Assembly (NCBI GenBank): GCA_964608495.1
Contig: CAZSOQ010000153.1
Coordinates: forward strand, 1 to 12,710
Origin: JAKORR01 sp964608495
GTDB lineage: Bacteria; Armatimonadota; Zipacnadia; Zipacnadales; FEN-943
Length of the DNA: 12,710 nt
Direction: 5' to 3'
A program made the translations under genes and the position numbers. Under the pieces are notes generated by a model that did not search any database, had not been told where the DNA came from, and saw only the letters and a list, made by a program, of their open reading frames with translations. This document shows positions 12,311-12,710 of the stretch, in pieces. The number at the start of each line of letters is the position of its first letter. Within the stretch, counting starts at the first letter, position 1.

Positions 12311-12710
12311 ATGGCCAGCACGCCGGAAGAAGCCCAACAGGCTGCCCGCTCGCGTTTCAGGCACGACCTGCGCGACCTGGTCGCTTCGCCCGCCGCGCGT
12401 CGCTACCGGGCCATCACCACTACGCTGGCCCTGGCCTTCTACCCCCTGACCGTCGCCGTGATCGCCTTGTGGGGCGTGAGCCTGGTCGTGCTCTTCTCCG
12501 CGACCGACCAGTACTCGTACGAGGACGCCGCCTGGCTGGCCGTCGTGCGAGACCCGGCCCTGCGTCATCTCGTCGCGGCGGAGGCGCTGCTGGAACGCGA
12601 GGACTCGGCCGAGAGGACCCGCGCCGTGGAGGCGCATCTCACCCTGGCGGAGCGGGCCGGGGCCCCGGCGGACCTGGTGGCCTGGGGGCGGCTCAGGGCG
12701 ACCCTCTCCG
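12311..12710 (+). CDS. Probable membrane protein, N-terminal part, cut by the window end
   Basis: The frame is open from ATG 12311 to the end of the window (133 complete codons, no stop). It begins MASTPEEAQQAARSRFRHDL. Residues about 35-63 form an apolar stretch (ITTTLALAFYPLTVAVIAL then VSLVVLFSA) suited to one transmembrane helix. Arginines before it (R29, R30, R32) predict a cytoplasmic N-terminus. The part after it (from about 65) is charged and helical, with Ala/Glu/Arg-rich segments such as LVAAEALLERED and RTRAVEAHLTLAERAG, possibly TPR-like or coiled. I do not recognise the family. No Shine-Dalgarno is seen. The frame is open back to the preceding gene's TAG with no ATG, GTG or TTG before 12311, so this is the first possible start. 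It lies 66 nt after that gene. Confidence 0.6.
   Translation, partial: MASTPEEAQQAARSRFRHDLRDLVASPAARRYRAITTTLALAFYPLTVAVIALWGVSLVVLFSATDQYSYEDAAWLAVVRDPALRHLVAAEALLEREDSAERTRAVEAHLTLAERAGAPADLVAWGRLRATLS

Noticed and set aside
1..12710. tRNA, rRNA, CRISPR array, insertion sequence or attachment site
   Set aside because: Gaps between genes are short. No cloverleaf with anticodon arm and T-loop sequence, no regularly spaced repeats, and no transposase or integrase motifs were found on reading.

Overview
The window is GC-rich bacterial chromosome, with strong third-position G/C and long spurious antisense frames as a consequence. It holds nine complete protein genes and the start of a tenth. 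Shine-Dalgarno sites are good (AGGAGG, GGAGGT, GAGGTG), two proteins carry twin-arginine (Tat) export signals, and two families are ones often met in uncultivated GC-rich phyla (DUF3604, and paired xylose-isomerase-like TIM barrels). Together these fit a lineage such as Armatimonadota, Planctomycetota, Hydrogenedentota or a relative. Nothing fixes the phylum. There is no rRNA, tRNA, CRISPR array, insertion sequence or phage gene, so this reads as ordinary chromosome with some unusual content.

Left block, plus strand (299-5309): an exported TPR-repeat protein whose C-terminal part looks like a metallopeptidase-type domain that has lost its zinc ligands; then, after a 131-nt gap with hairpins, a radical SAM enzyme of the AmmeMemoRadiSam family (AmrS) and, 35 nt later, a DUF362 protein. 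The last two both begin with Tat signals. The usual partners of AmrS (MEMO1-like and AMMECR1-like proteins) are absent.

Middle block: on the minus strand miaB (tRNA methylthiotransferase) is followed 14 nt later by a SagB/ThcOx-type flavin oxidoreductase, which converges on the DUF362 gene with only 20 nt between stops. purN (glycinamide ribonucleotide formyltransferase) diverges from miaB on the plus strand.

Right block (8295-12244): a minus-strand TIM-barrel isomerase/epimerase, a divergent DUF3604 (PHP-like) metal-dependent hydrolase, and a second TIM-barrel isomerase/epimerase. The two isomerases are each 273 residues long. The divergent control region between the first isomerase and DUF3604 contains a 12-bp perfect inverted repeat whose arms each hold the palindrome TTCCCGGGAA, plus 10-bp tandem direct repeats. 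This suggests joint control of a small carbohydrate or polyol module. The window ends inside a gene for a probable single-pass membrane protein.

The best candidates for undescribed biology are (i) the Tat-signal AmrS/DUF362 pair beside a SagB-type flavoenzyme and (ii) the operator-like repeats in the isomerase/DUF3604 control region. Both are sequence-based hypotheses. No homology search could be run.
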